Part shown: positions 1-63,414 of the stretch, piece after piece | How positions within the stretch are numbered: the stretch's first letter is position 1 | How the letters are laid out: every line of letters begins with the position of its first letter | Assembly: GCA_963576565.1 (NCBI GenBank) | Contig: OY755044.1 | Location: 95,122,752 to 95,186,751, forward strand | Length of the DNA stretch: 64,000 bases | Reading direction: 5' to 3' | From: Aspidapion aeneum | Lineage: Eukaryota > Arthropoda > Insecta > Coleoptera > Brentidae | Notes under the pieces: generated by a model | Database searches by the model: none | The model's input: only the letters and a program-made list of their open reading frames with translations | Told to the model about the DNA's origin: nothing | Made by a program: the position numbers and the translations under genes

Positions 1-828
1 TCTCTAATTAAATGTAATTAGTGAGCGAACTATAGCAAGAGGCGCCATCTACCGAGATACGAGAGAAACAAAAAAACCAAAAGCAGGCGAAAGAAAACAC
101 TGCTATACAATATCGATCAATGAAAAGATCGAATGCAAATAAAAGAAAACAACTATAGTCCGTGACCTACGACAGCTCTTTGTCTTTCAGGCCGGATCAA
201 CACAGATTGCATTTTTACCCGTCTTCAAGACAGTGAGCGTCAATCAACGGAATTTTTAAGCCAAATAATACTTGTAATTAGTGAGCGAACTATAGCAAGA
301 GGCGCCATCTACCGAGATACGAGAGAAACAAAAAAACCAAAGGAGGCGAAAGAAAACACTGCTATACAATATCGATCAATGAAAAGATCGAATGCAAATA
401 AAAGAAAACAACTATAGTCCGTGACCTACGACAGCTCTTTGTCTTTCAGGGGGTATTATTTGGCTTAAAAATTCCGTTGATTGACGCTCATTGTCTTGAA
501 GACGGGTAAAAATGCAATCTGTGTTGTGTCGCCTCTTGCTATAGTTCGCTCACTAATTACATTTAATTAGAGACAAAACCGTCTGATTAACTTCGCAAGA
601 TTTGTCACATCGACCAGCAGTGTTCTGAGGAGTCCCATAAGGACGAAACGGTTAACTGTCAACACTTATTAGGTGTCCATTAGATCTTGGACCCCCGTGA
701 GGTTTAGCTTTCAGGCTACCCACGAAAAAATATAAGGGAAACAAAAAAACTCCTTTTAGCCCGATTAGCCACGAAACTTGTTTGATTTTTAAATTCACGG
801 GTACGAAATTCCAGGTTTGTTAATAATA
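1..828. mobile_element. Long-TIR element copy, rearranged, cut by window edge
   Basis: Contains the inner region (GCGCCATCTACCGAGATACG and TCAGGCCGGATCAAC) at 1-272, a second direct partial copy at 274-450, an inverted inner part at 451-570, and one terminal arm at about 573-828 ending in GTTTGTT. The same blocks occur at 2050-2921, 27299-28043 and 46100-46465. No coding frame is present. Confidence 0.75.
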
Positions 829-1091
829 AAAGGTTTTTTATGAATTTTAAGCGTTATATAACAGTGTGATCGGTTGTAAACTTACACCCCAAAAAACATT
901 TTTGATAAAATGTGCGAAAACTAAATAAGAAGTGTTTGAAAAGGGACTTTGTTTAGCTCACGATACACTAACACACGGTATGTCCGCAACGCGAACCAAA
1001 AAGCTTGGAGAAATTGAAGAATTTGGCGTGAAAAGGGTGCAAGCCACAAAAACTTACAAATTTATATTTTTAGTGCAAATAGTTCAGAAAT

Positions 1092-1826
1092 AAAATACTC
1101 TGCTAATATATGGGCACCTAAGCTCACAGTAGGTACTATAGTTATAGTGTACGTGTAAGCTAATATAACTAAAAACTGAAATATATTTGATTCAACTCTA
1201 GACTCAATTATCTTTCGTTTGATACCACACAAGCCATGTTTTGACCTAAACTCTAGTTTTTTTAATTTACCCCCACCCTTTTTTTTTAAATAAAATAAAA
1301 TGTATTTTGTTTAACTGCAAACTCATTTAGCTTTCGTTTGATACCACACAAGACATATTTTCACTTAAACTTTAATTTTTGACATTTACCCCCACCCTTT
1401 TTTTTAAAATAAAATAAAATGTATTTTGTTTAACTGCAGACTCAATTACCTTTCGTTTGATATCACACACGCCATATTTTCACATAAACTCCAATTTTTA
1501 AAATCTACCCCCACCTTTTTATTTAACTTGCGTTTGGTGGATTTCGTTCATTTTTAAATGGGACCATCTCGAACCAAGATCCAGTCTAGATACCAAATTT
1601 CATTCAAATCGGGCAAGCGGTTTTACAGTTATGCGCGTTGGTCGTTACAGACAGACAGACAGACATACAGACAGACAGACAGACGGCGCGACAAAAAAGT
1701 TTCAAAATCATCTGAAACGCAAAGATATATAAAAATTTTTGAAATCGGAGCTACTTTTTTTTTCGAGAAAAAATTAGGATCACCATAGCTCACACTACTA
1801 TAGTATAGTAGTAGTGTGAGCTAAAA
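1092..1826 (-). mobile_element. HINE-like element copy A
   Basis: Reads in reverse: subterminal hairpin with stem AGCTCACAC/GTGTGAGCT at 1788-1821, short ACAG microsatellite near 1649-1683, internal repeats of about 110 bp (1190-1520), second hairpin near 1120-1160, terminus AAATACTCTGC. This hairpin pair, microsatellite and repeat layout is that of non-autonomous Helentron-type elements. Confidence 0.7.
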
Positions 1827-2049
1827 TGTTTGTAGGTCCGAGATTTCAGAAAACATAAATGAAAAAAATTACGGAGCTGGATTTTTTTTAAATAATTAGG
1901 GGTTAATTGGGTAACCAATTTGAAGCAAAAAACTGAAAAAAAATCTAGGTCCCTATTTAACTTGTTTATTTTTTTTCTGAAATCTCGAATCCGACTCGAG
2001 GGATTAAAAATTTGACAACGTCATTTTATTGACAGGATCTATATCTATA

Positions 2050-2921
2050 ACAACAAACGTGGAATTTCGTACCCGTGAAATTAAAAATCAAACAAGTTTC
2101 GTGGCTAATCGGGCAAAAAGGAGTTTTTTTGTTTCCCTTATATTTTTTCCTGAAAGTTTAACCTCACGGGGGTCCAAGATCTAATGGACACCTAATAAGT
2201 GTTGACAGTTAACCGTTTCGTCCTTATGGGACTCCTCAGAACACTGCTGGTCAATGTGACAAATCTTGCAAAGTTAATCAGACGGTTTTGTCTCTAATTA
2301 AATGTAATTAAGCTTTCAGGCTACCCACGGAAAAATATAATGGAAACAAAAAACTCCTTTTTTGCCCGATTAGCCACGAAACTTGTTTGATTTTTAAATT
2401 CACGGGTACGAAATTCCACGTTTGTTAGTATTATTTGGCTTAAAAATTCCGTTGATTGACGCTCACTGTCTTGAAGACGGGTAAAAATGCAATCTGTGTT
2501 GATCCGGCCTGAAAGACAAACAGCTGTCGTAGGTCACGGACTATAGTTGTTTTCTTTTATTTGCATTCGATCTTTTCATTGATCGATATTGTATAGCAGT
2601 GTTTTCTTTCGCCTGCTTTTGGTTTTTTTTGTTTCTCTCGTATCTCGGTAGATGGCGCCTCTTGCTATAGTTCGCTCACTAATTACATTTAATTAGAGAC
2701 AAAACCGTCTAATTAACTTCGCAAGATTTGTCACATTGACCAGCAGTGTTCTGAGGAGTCCCATAAGGACGAAACGGTTAACTGTCAACACTTATTAGGT
2801 GTCCATTAGATCTTGGACCCCCGTGAGGTTAAGCTTTCAGGCTACCCACGGAAAAATATAAGGAAAACAAAAAAAACTCCTTTTTGCCCGATTAGCCACG
2901 AAACTTGTTTGATTTATATCT
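2050..2921. mobile_element. Long-TIR element copy, internally rearranged
   Basis: An arm at 2053-2296 is followed at once by part of the opposite arm (2310-2435), then the inner region inverted (2436-2690) and another arm (2691-2921) truncated at its outer end. Blocks are nearly identical to those at 1-828 and 27299-28043, suggesting recombination between copies rather than one insertion. Confidence 0.7.
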
Positions 2922-4299
2922 ATAACTTTCTGTAGAGAAGATTTAACAAAATTGAATTATCTGAACTTATAGCAAAGTTATGACCGATTTTTAAAATTCC
3001 TAATTTTTAAATTTTCTCTCGTAGTTATATAGTAATAAGTGAGTTTCCCATATAGTGCCATCAAAAATGGGACACCCTGAACATGCTTACCACTAAACCA
3101 GTTCGGGTATCCAATACAATAATACAACCGGATGACTGCCCAGCTGCTATCCAATATCCCGAAGGCGCAATGGCTAAACATCGGATTAGTCCCGATGGAT
3201 TTACCGTGATCTAAAACGTTAAGAATCTTACGATAACATTTCATGCTATCAGTCAGGAAGATTTTAAGAGTTTGGATTTGCGGTATGTAAAAAACATTTG
3301 TTTGGTTTCCATAAAAAACCTCTTTATTTTTCTTTTATTTTTGAATTTTACTTTTATTTTTTCCTATTTTTCGTGGACTAAAATTTTGTCTTGAACATAA
3401 AATTATTAGTCTTAAATTTATATTAATCCTAAGTAAATGGGTCAACTATTAGTTATTATAAAATTTACCTAAAGCAAAATTGCATTAAAATGCGAGAATT
3501 AAACGCAAAAAATGTAATTTCTATTCTAAATTTAAGAATTATCATTTTATTTCTTATTTCTTTATTTTTATATACTTTGACACTACAAGCGTCCTCTATC
3601 GTGTTTTTCACATATCCATAAAATTTAAAATATAGTGATATGGTTTCCTATAGAGGGTGAAGTGCTGTGCGAAAAAACTGCAAGCGCAGGATTGAGTGAC
3701 AGACAAAGTGTGCTGCGCGTCGCCATGTCTAGAAAACGACAACCTTAACATTTAAATTTAAAAAATAGTGAAAATTCACTTTAAAATTCCGCAAATAATT
3801 AAAATTATCGTGCCATCATCCTGTTGGAACTTCAAGCCACATAGCTCTTATGGAAAGGTGTACACCTTGCACTTTGGAACTTCAAAACAGCGGTAAGTCC
3901 CTCTCCATGAGGCTATATCACCATTTTCTTTCTCTTTCAAATTTACCCTGCAATTTTTAAATTATTTACTTTCTCTAGTTAAATGAATTTTTTGCACCAT
4001 TGTTAATTACAGTCCACTGTATCTACCAAAACCCAATCTGAGCCATCGGAGTGCTACAACATTTATTACTGATTCTGGTAGCTCAAGAGCTGTACTTTAA
4101 GGATTCCGTTGATGCCACTCTGGCACTCTTGAACATTTTGAAATATTCAAGATGGCACCCAATTAGAGAAAAAATCAATAGCTTCTGGGGTCACAATGAC
4201 CATACTAAAAGCCTCGACCCATTTCCCTTCAGGAACATTAATGGCACCACTATCTTGGAATTTAGATTTTATTAGTCTTGTATTCAAAAAATACTTTTT
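2922..4299. other. Unassigned AT-rich stretch
   Basis: Holds a fragment at about 3040-3085 resembling a TE terminus (GGGACACCC next to an inverted AAACTC-type motif, as in the element at 20413) and two short open frames I do not recognise (2978-3244 minus, 4051-4275 plus). No WDR81 homology is visible. Confidence 0.4.
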
Positions 4300-4560
4300 T
4301 TAGTAAAATATATAACGAAAAGACTGAATGCTTATTACAAGGCCTATCAAACAAAACATCTCCGAGCTAGCTAGGTATAGAGTCCCTGTATGTTGACATA
4401 TTTGGATATATTAATATATCCAAATATGTCAACATACAGGGACTCTAGCTTGGTAGTACCTACGCGGAACTATGTACCCTTAAGTATTCCCAACATGCTG
4501 ATTTCTTGCGCATTTTATTTAAAATAAACACACCACTGAAGCGTTACTCACAATCTGGAC
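4300..4560 (+). repeat. Dispersed repeat, copy 1 of 3
   Basis: Shares CCTATCAAAC...ATCTCCGAGCTA and ACTATGTACCCTTAAGTATT with 6360-6640 (inverted) and 12540-12900. Unclassified; it carries the palindrome at 4378-4447. Confidence 0.6.
4378..4447. repeat. 70-bp perfect palindrome
   Basis: Two 35-base arms meet at TATATT|AATATA with no mismatch. Compared with the sister repeat at 6360-6640 this is an insertion. It can be read as 66 bp starting GAGTCCCTG and ending CAGGGACTC between TA dinucleotides, the target used by Tc1/mariner-like elements. Confidence 0.8.
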
Positions 4561-4800
4561 TGCACCAAATGATAAATATTTTAAGTCGTTTCATTGTGTA
4601 TAAAAAAGTAAACCATACTTTTTTTAACAATTTATTTATTTATTTATTAAAGAAAAACCCAAAAAGGAAAAATTATTTCCATATAGGGTAAAAAACTAAA
4701 ATATAAAGTACAACATTACATAACAGTTTAGGTACTTGAATTAATATTTAAGAAAAGAGCTAACTTATCACTTCTTAAAAATATTTGCATATAAAAACTA

Positions 4801-5525
4801 AAATACTCTGCCAATCTATGGGCACCTAAGCTCACACTAGGTACTATAGTTATAGTGTGAGCTAATATAATCAAAAACTGAAATATATTTTATTCAACTC
4901 CAGACTCAATTACCTTTCGTTTGATACCACACAAGCCATGTTTTGACTTAAACTCAAATTTTTTAAATCTACCCCCACCCTTTAAAAAAAAACTAAAATG
5001 TATTTTGTTTAACTCCAGACTCAATTACCTTTCGTTTGATATCACACACGCCATATTTTCACTTAAACTCTAATTTTTGACATCTACTCCACCCTTTTTT
5101 TAAAAATAAACTAAAATTCATTTTTTTAACTCCAGACTTAATTACCTTTCGTTTGATATCACACACGCCATATTTTCACATACTCTAATTTTTGGAATCT
5201 ACCCCCACCCTTTTATTTGGCTTGCGTTCGGTGGATTTTGTTCATTTTTAAATGGGACCATCACGGCCCAAGACCCAACTTAGGTACCAAATTTCATTAA
5301 AATCGGACAAGCGGTTTTTGAGTTATGCGGGTTGGTCGTTACAGACAGACATACAGTCAGACATACAGACAGAGAGACAGACAGACAGCAAAACAAAAAA
5401 GTTTCAAAATCATCTGAAACGCAAAGATATATAAAAACTTTTGAAATCGGAGCAACTTTTTTTTCTCGAAAAAATTAGGATCACCATAGCTCACACTACT
5501 TATATAGTAGTAGTGTGAGCTAAAA
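4801..5525 (-). mobile_element. HINE-like element copy B
   Basis: Same structure as copy A: hairpin at about 5488-5520, interrupted ACAG/ACAT microsatellite at 5339-5392, three internal repeats (4890-5220), second hairpin near 4831-4862. A LINE relic starts immediately beyond its hairpin end. Confidence 0.7.
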
Positions 5526-5529
5526 CTAA

Positions 5530-6360
5530 AATAAACTATATATATATTTTTTTCTTTGAGTTTCGCATATTGCTATTTAGATGAAGGTTGTTCTTGTTTC
5601 TTGTATTATGCTGGTGATACTCATCATTTTGTTTTAGGTCAATAGTTGTCTTGATTAATTTGTTTTGCCACATATGTTAAGATGGAGTTAATGTAGGCAT
5701 AGTAAATAAGAGTTTTAGATTTTTTGCTTAGATATTTGGAGCTTTTGCTGAGTGTTCCAGATAGGCTTGAAAGTTTTTTAATTAGATTTTCGATGTGTGC
5801 AGACCAGTTTAGTTTGTTATCAATTAAGACTTCAAGGTATTTTACATTCTCACATTTATTGATGTTAGTTTTATTTATAATTATTTCACCATTATGATTT
5901 AGAACTTCTTGATTTTTGCTTATTATTATAAGATTGCATTTTTTTTCATTAAGTATAAGTAGATTTTTCGCTGTCCAGGTTTTAATAAGCTTTAGGTCAT
6001 CTTGTATTTCCCTAAAAGTATTCTCAATATTTCCAAAATAGAACAGTGCTGCATCATCAGCATACATAATTAAATAGCCTTTAAGTTTTAAGTCTGTGAT
6101 GTCGTTGATGTAAATCAGAAATAGTAGAGGTCCTAGTAGGCTTCCCTGAGGGACTCCACTTTTAATTAATTGGTATTCACTTTTCTCTTCATTTAAAAAT
6201 ACAAACTGTTTTCTGTTTTTTAAGAAACTTTCAAAAATACTAAAGCTTTTCCTTTGACTCCATATGCTTTGAGTTTTTTAATTAATAGTTTGTGATTTAT
6301 GAAATCAAATGCCTTGCAAAAGTCTAAGAAAATGGCAAAACGCTTCGTTTCATTGAAAGA
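5530..6360 (-). pseudogene. LINE reverse transcriptase relic (CR1/Jockey-like)
   Basis: Reading on the minus strand from 6360, several frames give KRFAIFLDFCKAFDFINH (RT motif A region), then GVPQGS-like and MYADDAALFYFG (catalytic YADD) and KYLEVLIDNKLNW. Frameshifts separate the first part from the 142-codon open stretch at 5639-6067. It is 5'-truncated, with no endonuclease, so not active. Confidence 0.8.
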
Positions 6361-6640
6361 TGGTAAAACTTACAATATTTGGTGTATTTATTTTAAATAA
6401 TATGTGCAAGAAATCAGCATTGATAATACTTAAGGGTACATAGCTTTGCAAGGGTAGTAGCTAAGTAGCTCGGAAATACTTCGTTTGATAGGTCTTGTAA
6501 TGAGCACTCACACTTCGCCTTAGATATTTTGTTAACAAAAAAGAAGTACTTTTTGAGTAAAAAGGTATTAAAGGAAAAAATAGTCAAAAATCCAAGATGG
6601 CCGCGCCATTTTGAGAATGTTCCTGGAAAGAAAGGGATCG
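6360..6640 (-). repeat. Dispersed repeat, copy 2 of 3
   Basis: Inverted relative to 4300-4560; lacks the palindrome. It ends near the motif CAAGATGGCCGCGCCATTTTG, also found inverted near 12565. Confidence 0.55.
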
Positions 6641-6707
6641 GAGCTTTTACTATTGCAAATACTCAAATTTAGTATCACGCTAGAAAGCGCTGAATGCATG
6701 TATTTAC

Positions 6708-57871
<51,164 letters not shown>

Positions 57872-57879
57872 CTAGCAAA

Positions 57880-58444
57880 GCATTAAAAGTATACAGTAAG
57901 TGGCAAAAAACCAAGTACAGAGCGGACTCAACAAATGGGCCCAGGACACACTGTCAAATTCCTGTGAAACAGGAAGGGGTTGAAGACAGTCCAGAGAATT
58001 CTTGGAACTACCAAGAACTACCAAGGGCACCAAAAGACCTCAGACTGTTAATAGGTTTAATCACCCCGTAATTCTGGTAACCAAACGCACGTGTATTCTT
58101 AATTCAGTTTAAAACCACAGGTTACCTAAGGTAACTGTAATGGGTGCTGCAAAACTAATTATTAGTTACTTTAAGGTTAACATGATCGGTCACCACCCTT
58201 TATAATAAGAGTGGTGGATCGGTGTTTAAACTGTCAAACGTTTTGTTATCGCTTATTTTTTATTTAAATTTTGATTCAATTGCTGTTTTTTTGTTCAGAA
58301 AAGTTTTTGCCCAAAATGATTTTGTGGTGAAAAACGTATGTACAGGGTATGCGCTTTACTGGTATGCATTAATCAATCTACTGGGGTGCTCTGCCGACAA
58401 AGTTTCTACATTGCAAGATTTTCAATGTGACGGTAGAGCTATAT
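57880..58444 (+). repeat. Dispersed repeat, inverted partner of 24.9-25.4 kb
   Basis: 58050-58444 matches the complement of 24950-25380. 57880-58050 is extra sequence between it and the WDR81 BEACH exon acceptor; I do not recognise it. Confidence 0.65.
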
Positions 58445-58727
58445 AGTCCTTGCCATAGGCAGTTGCACTTTTGTGACATTTCGAACCTCTTTATTTATCA
58501 CATGCATACTGAGAGCAACAAAAAAAATCTGAAAAATGGCATGTCTTTGAGTTGAATTTATCTGTGCGTTTTTTTTTTGTCAACCTGCAGTCGGCCTCTT
58601 TTTATCCAAAGTTTTACCTTTAATTTTATGCCAACATGACATATTTACTTTTTAATATATTTCTGGTTAGAAAATATGTTTATTTTATGTCAAAGTCACA
58701 AAAGTGTAACTGCGTATGGCAAGGACC
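58445..58727. mobile_element. MITE with 34-bp TIRs
   Basis: AGTCCTTGCCATAGGCAGTT at the left; the complement of CTGCGTATGGCAAGGACC at the right; both continue into CACTTTTGTGAC. A diverged relative lies at 60733-60870 (GGCAAGGACTATATAGTT, CAGTTACACTTTTGTGA). Confidence 0.75.
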
Positions 58728-59605
58728 ATAGACAAATGACAGAGATAGACCAGACACTTACACGGTGGGAGTTGTATTACTAAACTGGCGCAGTATACCG
58801 GGGTGTCCTGCACGAATCAGCGCCTCTCCAACTCTGTGCTCCGTACTAAACATTTACAGGGGGATTTGAACCAATATAACGCTTGCGCAGTTTGTCTCTA
58901 AGCTACAGGATGGCTTTTCAAATTATTGTATACCGGATGCTCATAGACATCAATAAAATCGTTCTCCAATCAAGCTACATCTTTTAATATAGTGTTTTGA
59001 ACAGTTTTTATCAAATTAAATTTTAACACTAAAAAACTCATTCTACTCGTCAATTACATAGATTTAAATTTAAACGATGCGCGCTGAAAAGAATGAGTTA
59101 TTTTGTGTCAAAGCTCAATTTGCTTAAAAATACTCTATAAACACCAATCAATAAGGAAGCTTAATCAAAGAATGTTTAAATTAATGACTACTAACAATAA
59201 AAAAAGGAAAGGTACATAAATGTCCTTAAGAGGCTAATTTTCTAGTTAAAAAAAGACTGGGCTCTTTGACGAATTTTATGCAGTAAATTCATTTTTATTA
59301 GTGCATAGAAAATATTTACATATTCTACATTAACTTAAATTAATAATGTATACTTGTAGAATGCTTTATACATAATAATGTTGCAAATATAGGTTATGTT
59401 TCTATAAACGGGAACTTTTTTAATTGTTTTTTCATGAAAAATAAGAACTAATGGATTTGGAAAATTTTGTTAGTATTAGCTAGGTGATGTAAGAATGTAT
59501 TTAAATTAAACATTATATAAATTTACACTCTTAACCTATATTAACTAGGCCTAACGTAAGCCTTTTAAAGTAAAGTGAATATTGCCGGTTATTCATTTAA
59601 TTAAA
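58728..59605. other. AT-rich stretch
   Basis: Holds a short repeat at 58795-58870 (GGGGTGTCCTGCACGAATCA, CGCCTCTC, ACAGGGGG) that recurs diverged at 60608-60675. Nothing else. Confidence 0.4.
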
Positions 59606-60087
59606 CAGGGTCCGGCATAATGATCTCCCACATTTTGCACTGCCACTGTGCCTGAATCACTGAAGAGAGGGGAAGCTTAGCGTAGTCGGTTGGTAGCTTG
59701 CGCCATTTCCTTGCCATCGTGCCTTCGTTATCAAGACATTAATCAAAAGTAGGTAACGAATCTGTGATTACGACATAAAGAACTTTTCGTACTCACTTCG
59801 CACTTGGTAGATGTGCTTTAGTTCCAAATACTTTGGGAATATTTGAACAATATTCCCGAACCATTGACGAATTGAAAGCAGCAATACACCAAGAAATTAC
59901 AGGAATATCGCTTTAGAGTTACTGCACGAGTGAAACTTTCAGAAATCAGCTTCGACTGTGTACCGAAAAAAATGGCCGCCACATGAACTCTGTAATTTTC
60001 AAAACTTAATAAAAACAAATGATATAATACGATTTCAGTAAAAAAAAATGAAATATAAATAGAATGAAATATATTTGCCGGACCCTG
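59606..60087. mobile_element. Short TIR element
   Basis: Ends CAGGGTCCGGCA and its complement TGCCGGACCCTG. About 480 bp with no transposase frame and no clear target duplication. It truncates a THAP-like reading frame on the minus strand. Confidence 0.55.
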
Positions 60088-60122
60088 TATATAAGCATAG
60101 TGAAATAATCTATGTTTTTCCA

Positions 60123-60332
60123 AATATTAAAATTTAAAACTGAACATTTAAAACTCCGTCCAGGTTCAACGTGTCCATCACACACTATATATTTAGCGTG
60201 AATTTCGTCTTTCGTCAAAGTTAGTTTTTTTGCCGAAGTATTTTTAGCGACTCATCAAATCTTTAGGTTCCGTTTGGGAATGCAATGGCGCTTGCTAACA
60301 TAGTCTTCGCACCCACGAACACAAAATTGTTT
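60123..60332 (-). pseudogene. THAP-domain-like relic
   Basis: Minus strand: FCVRGCEDYVSKRHCIPKRN, then in another frame RFDEWLKILRQKN-like (one stop in place), then KKLTLTKDEIHAKYIVCDGH. Spacing of the early Cys residues and the later C-x-x-H (IVCDGH) fits a THAP zinc finger, found in P-element-type transposases and host proteins. Two frameshifts; C-terminal part absent. Confidence 0.5.
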
Positions 60333-61030
60333 TCTTTTAAATTTCTTAAATACCGATAGGCCACAATTTAGCAAAAAACACTTTTAAAAATAACCCAAAA
60401 AGTCGAAAAATCACGAAAAACTGCAACCACAAATGAAAAATACCGAATTAAATTACCAAAGATTATAGATTATAATATATATTATTTACATTACCGTCAT
60501 ATTTTGATCTATTTTGCCAATGTCAGTCATAATCAAAAATATATACCGAGAGTAGCGGTTAATTCCATGGCGACAGCATAGGAGTTTGTACATAATATTT
60601 TTATACCAGGGGTGACGGTCTGTAATAAGCGCCTCTCGAACTTTGTATTCCGAACTAATGTATACAGGGGGTATGTATAACAGTATTATGACAATACCGG
60701 GGTGCTTTCCTTACTAGAAATAATTAGTATACTGTGGCAAGGACTATATAGTTCTACGCAGTTACACTTTTGTGAGTTTGAGATGATATAAACAACTTCC
60801 GTTTTTCAGAAGTTTTCTTATTGCTGTCATAATACGCATAATAAAAAATGTAAATGCGTATAGCAAGCAGATTCCACGAACTTGGCGGGGCACTGCCGCA
60901 CTGCCCTGCCTCTAGATTAATATTGAAGATGACATAAAATAAAAATCATAGATTTAGTTGTAGTTTTCGAAAAGTATCGAGAAAAGTGCTAACTTTTTGC
61001 GTGGAGTAAAATACAAACTTCGAAAGCATG

Positions 61031-63224
61031 TTTTCCTCATATTTCCAGAAGAAAATGATGAGTTTCCCCCAAAACTTCTCTAAGAAAATATTTTTTTACT
61101 ATTACTTTTTGATATGTCTATAAGTCTGTCATTTATTACACATGGTAGGGCGAGTTCCTAATCTCAATAAAACAGGTTTTTCAAAAGTTCTAATGCTTTC
61201 AAACAGGTTCTTCTAAATTTCCGATGTAATCGAACAATGTTGTTCTTTTTGAAATCTTTGGTTAAAAATCACAAAATCTTCTTCGGGAATTATAATAATT
61301 GGATCATAATTCATCTAGCGATTTAGTTTCTAGAGACAATTTATGTATTGATGGATCTTAAATTTAAGAAGTTCAAAGTGTGTGTCATAGATTTCTCAGG
61401 AATCTTTACCTATTTTTGATTCTATGCCCAGTGTCATGTGTTGACGTGACATACGTCAAAAACACAAAAAAAAGCGAGATATTCGTCCCTTTCCATCTTT
61501 GACCAGCAGAGAGACTACACGCGGCCCGGAGCTGCAATGCCATCGAACTTGTCTCATGTGCCGAGATTTGTTGGATAATGGGTGAGCACTTTTTGTAGGG
61601 CATAGAAGAGGGAAACTGGGATTATAAGGGTTCGGGATTTTTTGTGAATTTTAGCAATAAATAAATGTGTTCAGTGAACAGTTGCGTTCATGTATAACCA
61701 TTTTCATATTGTTTTTATTGTTAAAATTTGCCTTCAATATCGGTGGTTCCGGTCAGTCAGCTCAATGTTGACCCAATGTCAACCGGCGCGCATGATGGTG
61801 GTTATATTGAAAAAACTTCAACACTTCTTTATTTTTAGTAGAGGCAAATACATGTCTGCAGTTGTCTAATCAATCGGGTTCTTCTAATTTTTGTTGGCCT
61901 CATTGCTGATGACTGTCCTGTTCCTCATATCCCCAAAAGAAAATGATGAGTTTCCCCCAAAACTTCTCTAAGAAAATATTTTTTTACTATTACTTTTTGA
62001 TATGTCTATTAGTCTGTCATTTATTACACATGGTAGGGCGAGTTCCTAATCTCAATAAAACAGGTTATTCAAAAGTTCTAATGCTTTCAAACAGGTTCTT
62101 CTAAATTTCCGATGTAATCGAACAATGTTGTTCTTTTTGAAATCTTTGGTTAAAAATCACAAAATCTTCTTCGGGAATTATAATAATTGGATCATAATTC
62201 ATCTAGCGATTTAGTTTTTAGAGACAATTTATGTATTGATGGATCTTAAATTTAAGAAGTTCAAAGTGTGTGTCATAGATTTCTCAGGAATCTTTACCTA
62301 TTTTTGATTCTATGCCCAGTGTCATGTGTTGACGTGACATACGTCAAAAACACTAAAAAAGGCGAGATATTCGTTCCTTTCCATCTTTGACCAGCAGAGA
62401 GACTACACGCGGCCCGGAGCTCCGACGCCATCGAACTTGTCTCATGTGCCGAGATTTGTTGGATAATGGGTGAGCACTTTTTGTAGGGCATAGAATAGGG
62501 AAACTGGGATTATAAGGGTTCGGGATTTTTTGTGAATTTTAGCAATAAATAAATGTGTTTAGTGAACAGTTGCGTTCATGTATAACCATTTTCATATTGT
62601 TTTTATTGTTAAAATTTGCCTTCAATATCGGTGGTTCCGGTCAGTCAGCTCAATGTTGACCCAATGTCAACCGGCGCGCATGATGGTGGTTATATTCAAA
62701 AAACTTCAACACTTCTTTATTTTTAGTAGAGGCAAATACATGTCTGCAGTTGTCTAATCAATCGGGTTCTTCTAATTTTTGTTGGCCTCATTGCTGATGA
62801 CTGTCCTGTTCCTCATATCCCCAAAAGAAAATGATGAGTTTCCCCCAAAACTTCTCTAAGAAAATATTTTTTTACTATTACTTTTCGATATGTCTATTAG
62901 TCTGTCATTTATTACACATGGTAGGGCGAGTTCCTAATCTCAATAAAACAGGCTTTTCAAAAGTTCTAATGCTTTGAAACAGGTTCTTCTAAATTTCCGA
63001 TGTAATCGAACAATGTTGTTCTTTTTGAAATCTTTGGTTAAAAATCACAAAATCTTCTTCGGGAATTATAGTAATTGGATCATATTTCATCTAGCGATTT
63101 AGTTTTTAGAGACAATTTATGTATAACCATTTTCAGATTGTTTTTATTGTTAAAATTTGCATTCAATATCGGTGGTTCCGGTCAGTCAGCTCAATGTTGA
63201 CCCAATGTCAACCGGCGCGCATGA
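61031..63224. repeat. 888-bp tandem array, two full units and one deleted unit
   Basis: GAAAATGATGAGTTTCCCCC recurs at 61051, 61939 and 62827, spacing exactly 888 both times, with very high identity. The third unit lacks about 465 bp, joined at a shared TTTATGTAT. Each full unit has a GC-richer block (ACACGCGGCCCGGAGCT, about 61515) followed by GATAATGG|GTGAGC, which looks like a plus-strand splice donor. The 65-codon minus frame in each unit has no recognised domain. Confidence 0.85.
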
Positions 63225-63414
63225 TTTTTCTATTTTTTATTTGTTTATTGTATTACAATCTAGTCAGTAAGACTAATTAGCAATTTTGTTTTAACTTAAT
63301 TTACTAGAAAAGTCAGATTTAAACTTAGGGTTCACTCAACAGTTCTTCCCGCTTTATTTGGTCTGTAACTCACAATTGTGTTGTGTTTATAGCATTATTT
63401 TGTTTTATGTTTAG

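Noticed and set aside
2978..3244. 88-codon minus frame and its open plus-strand counterpart (3085-3220)
   Set aside because: Both strands are open, no domain recognised, and the end matches a TE terminus; insufficient for a gene.
61406..61603. 65-codon minus frame repeated in each 888-bp unit
   Set aside because: Its repetition follows from the tandem duplication; no homology or coding bias is visible.
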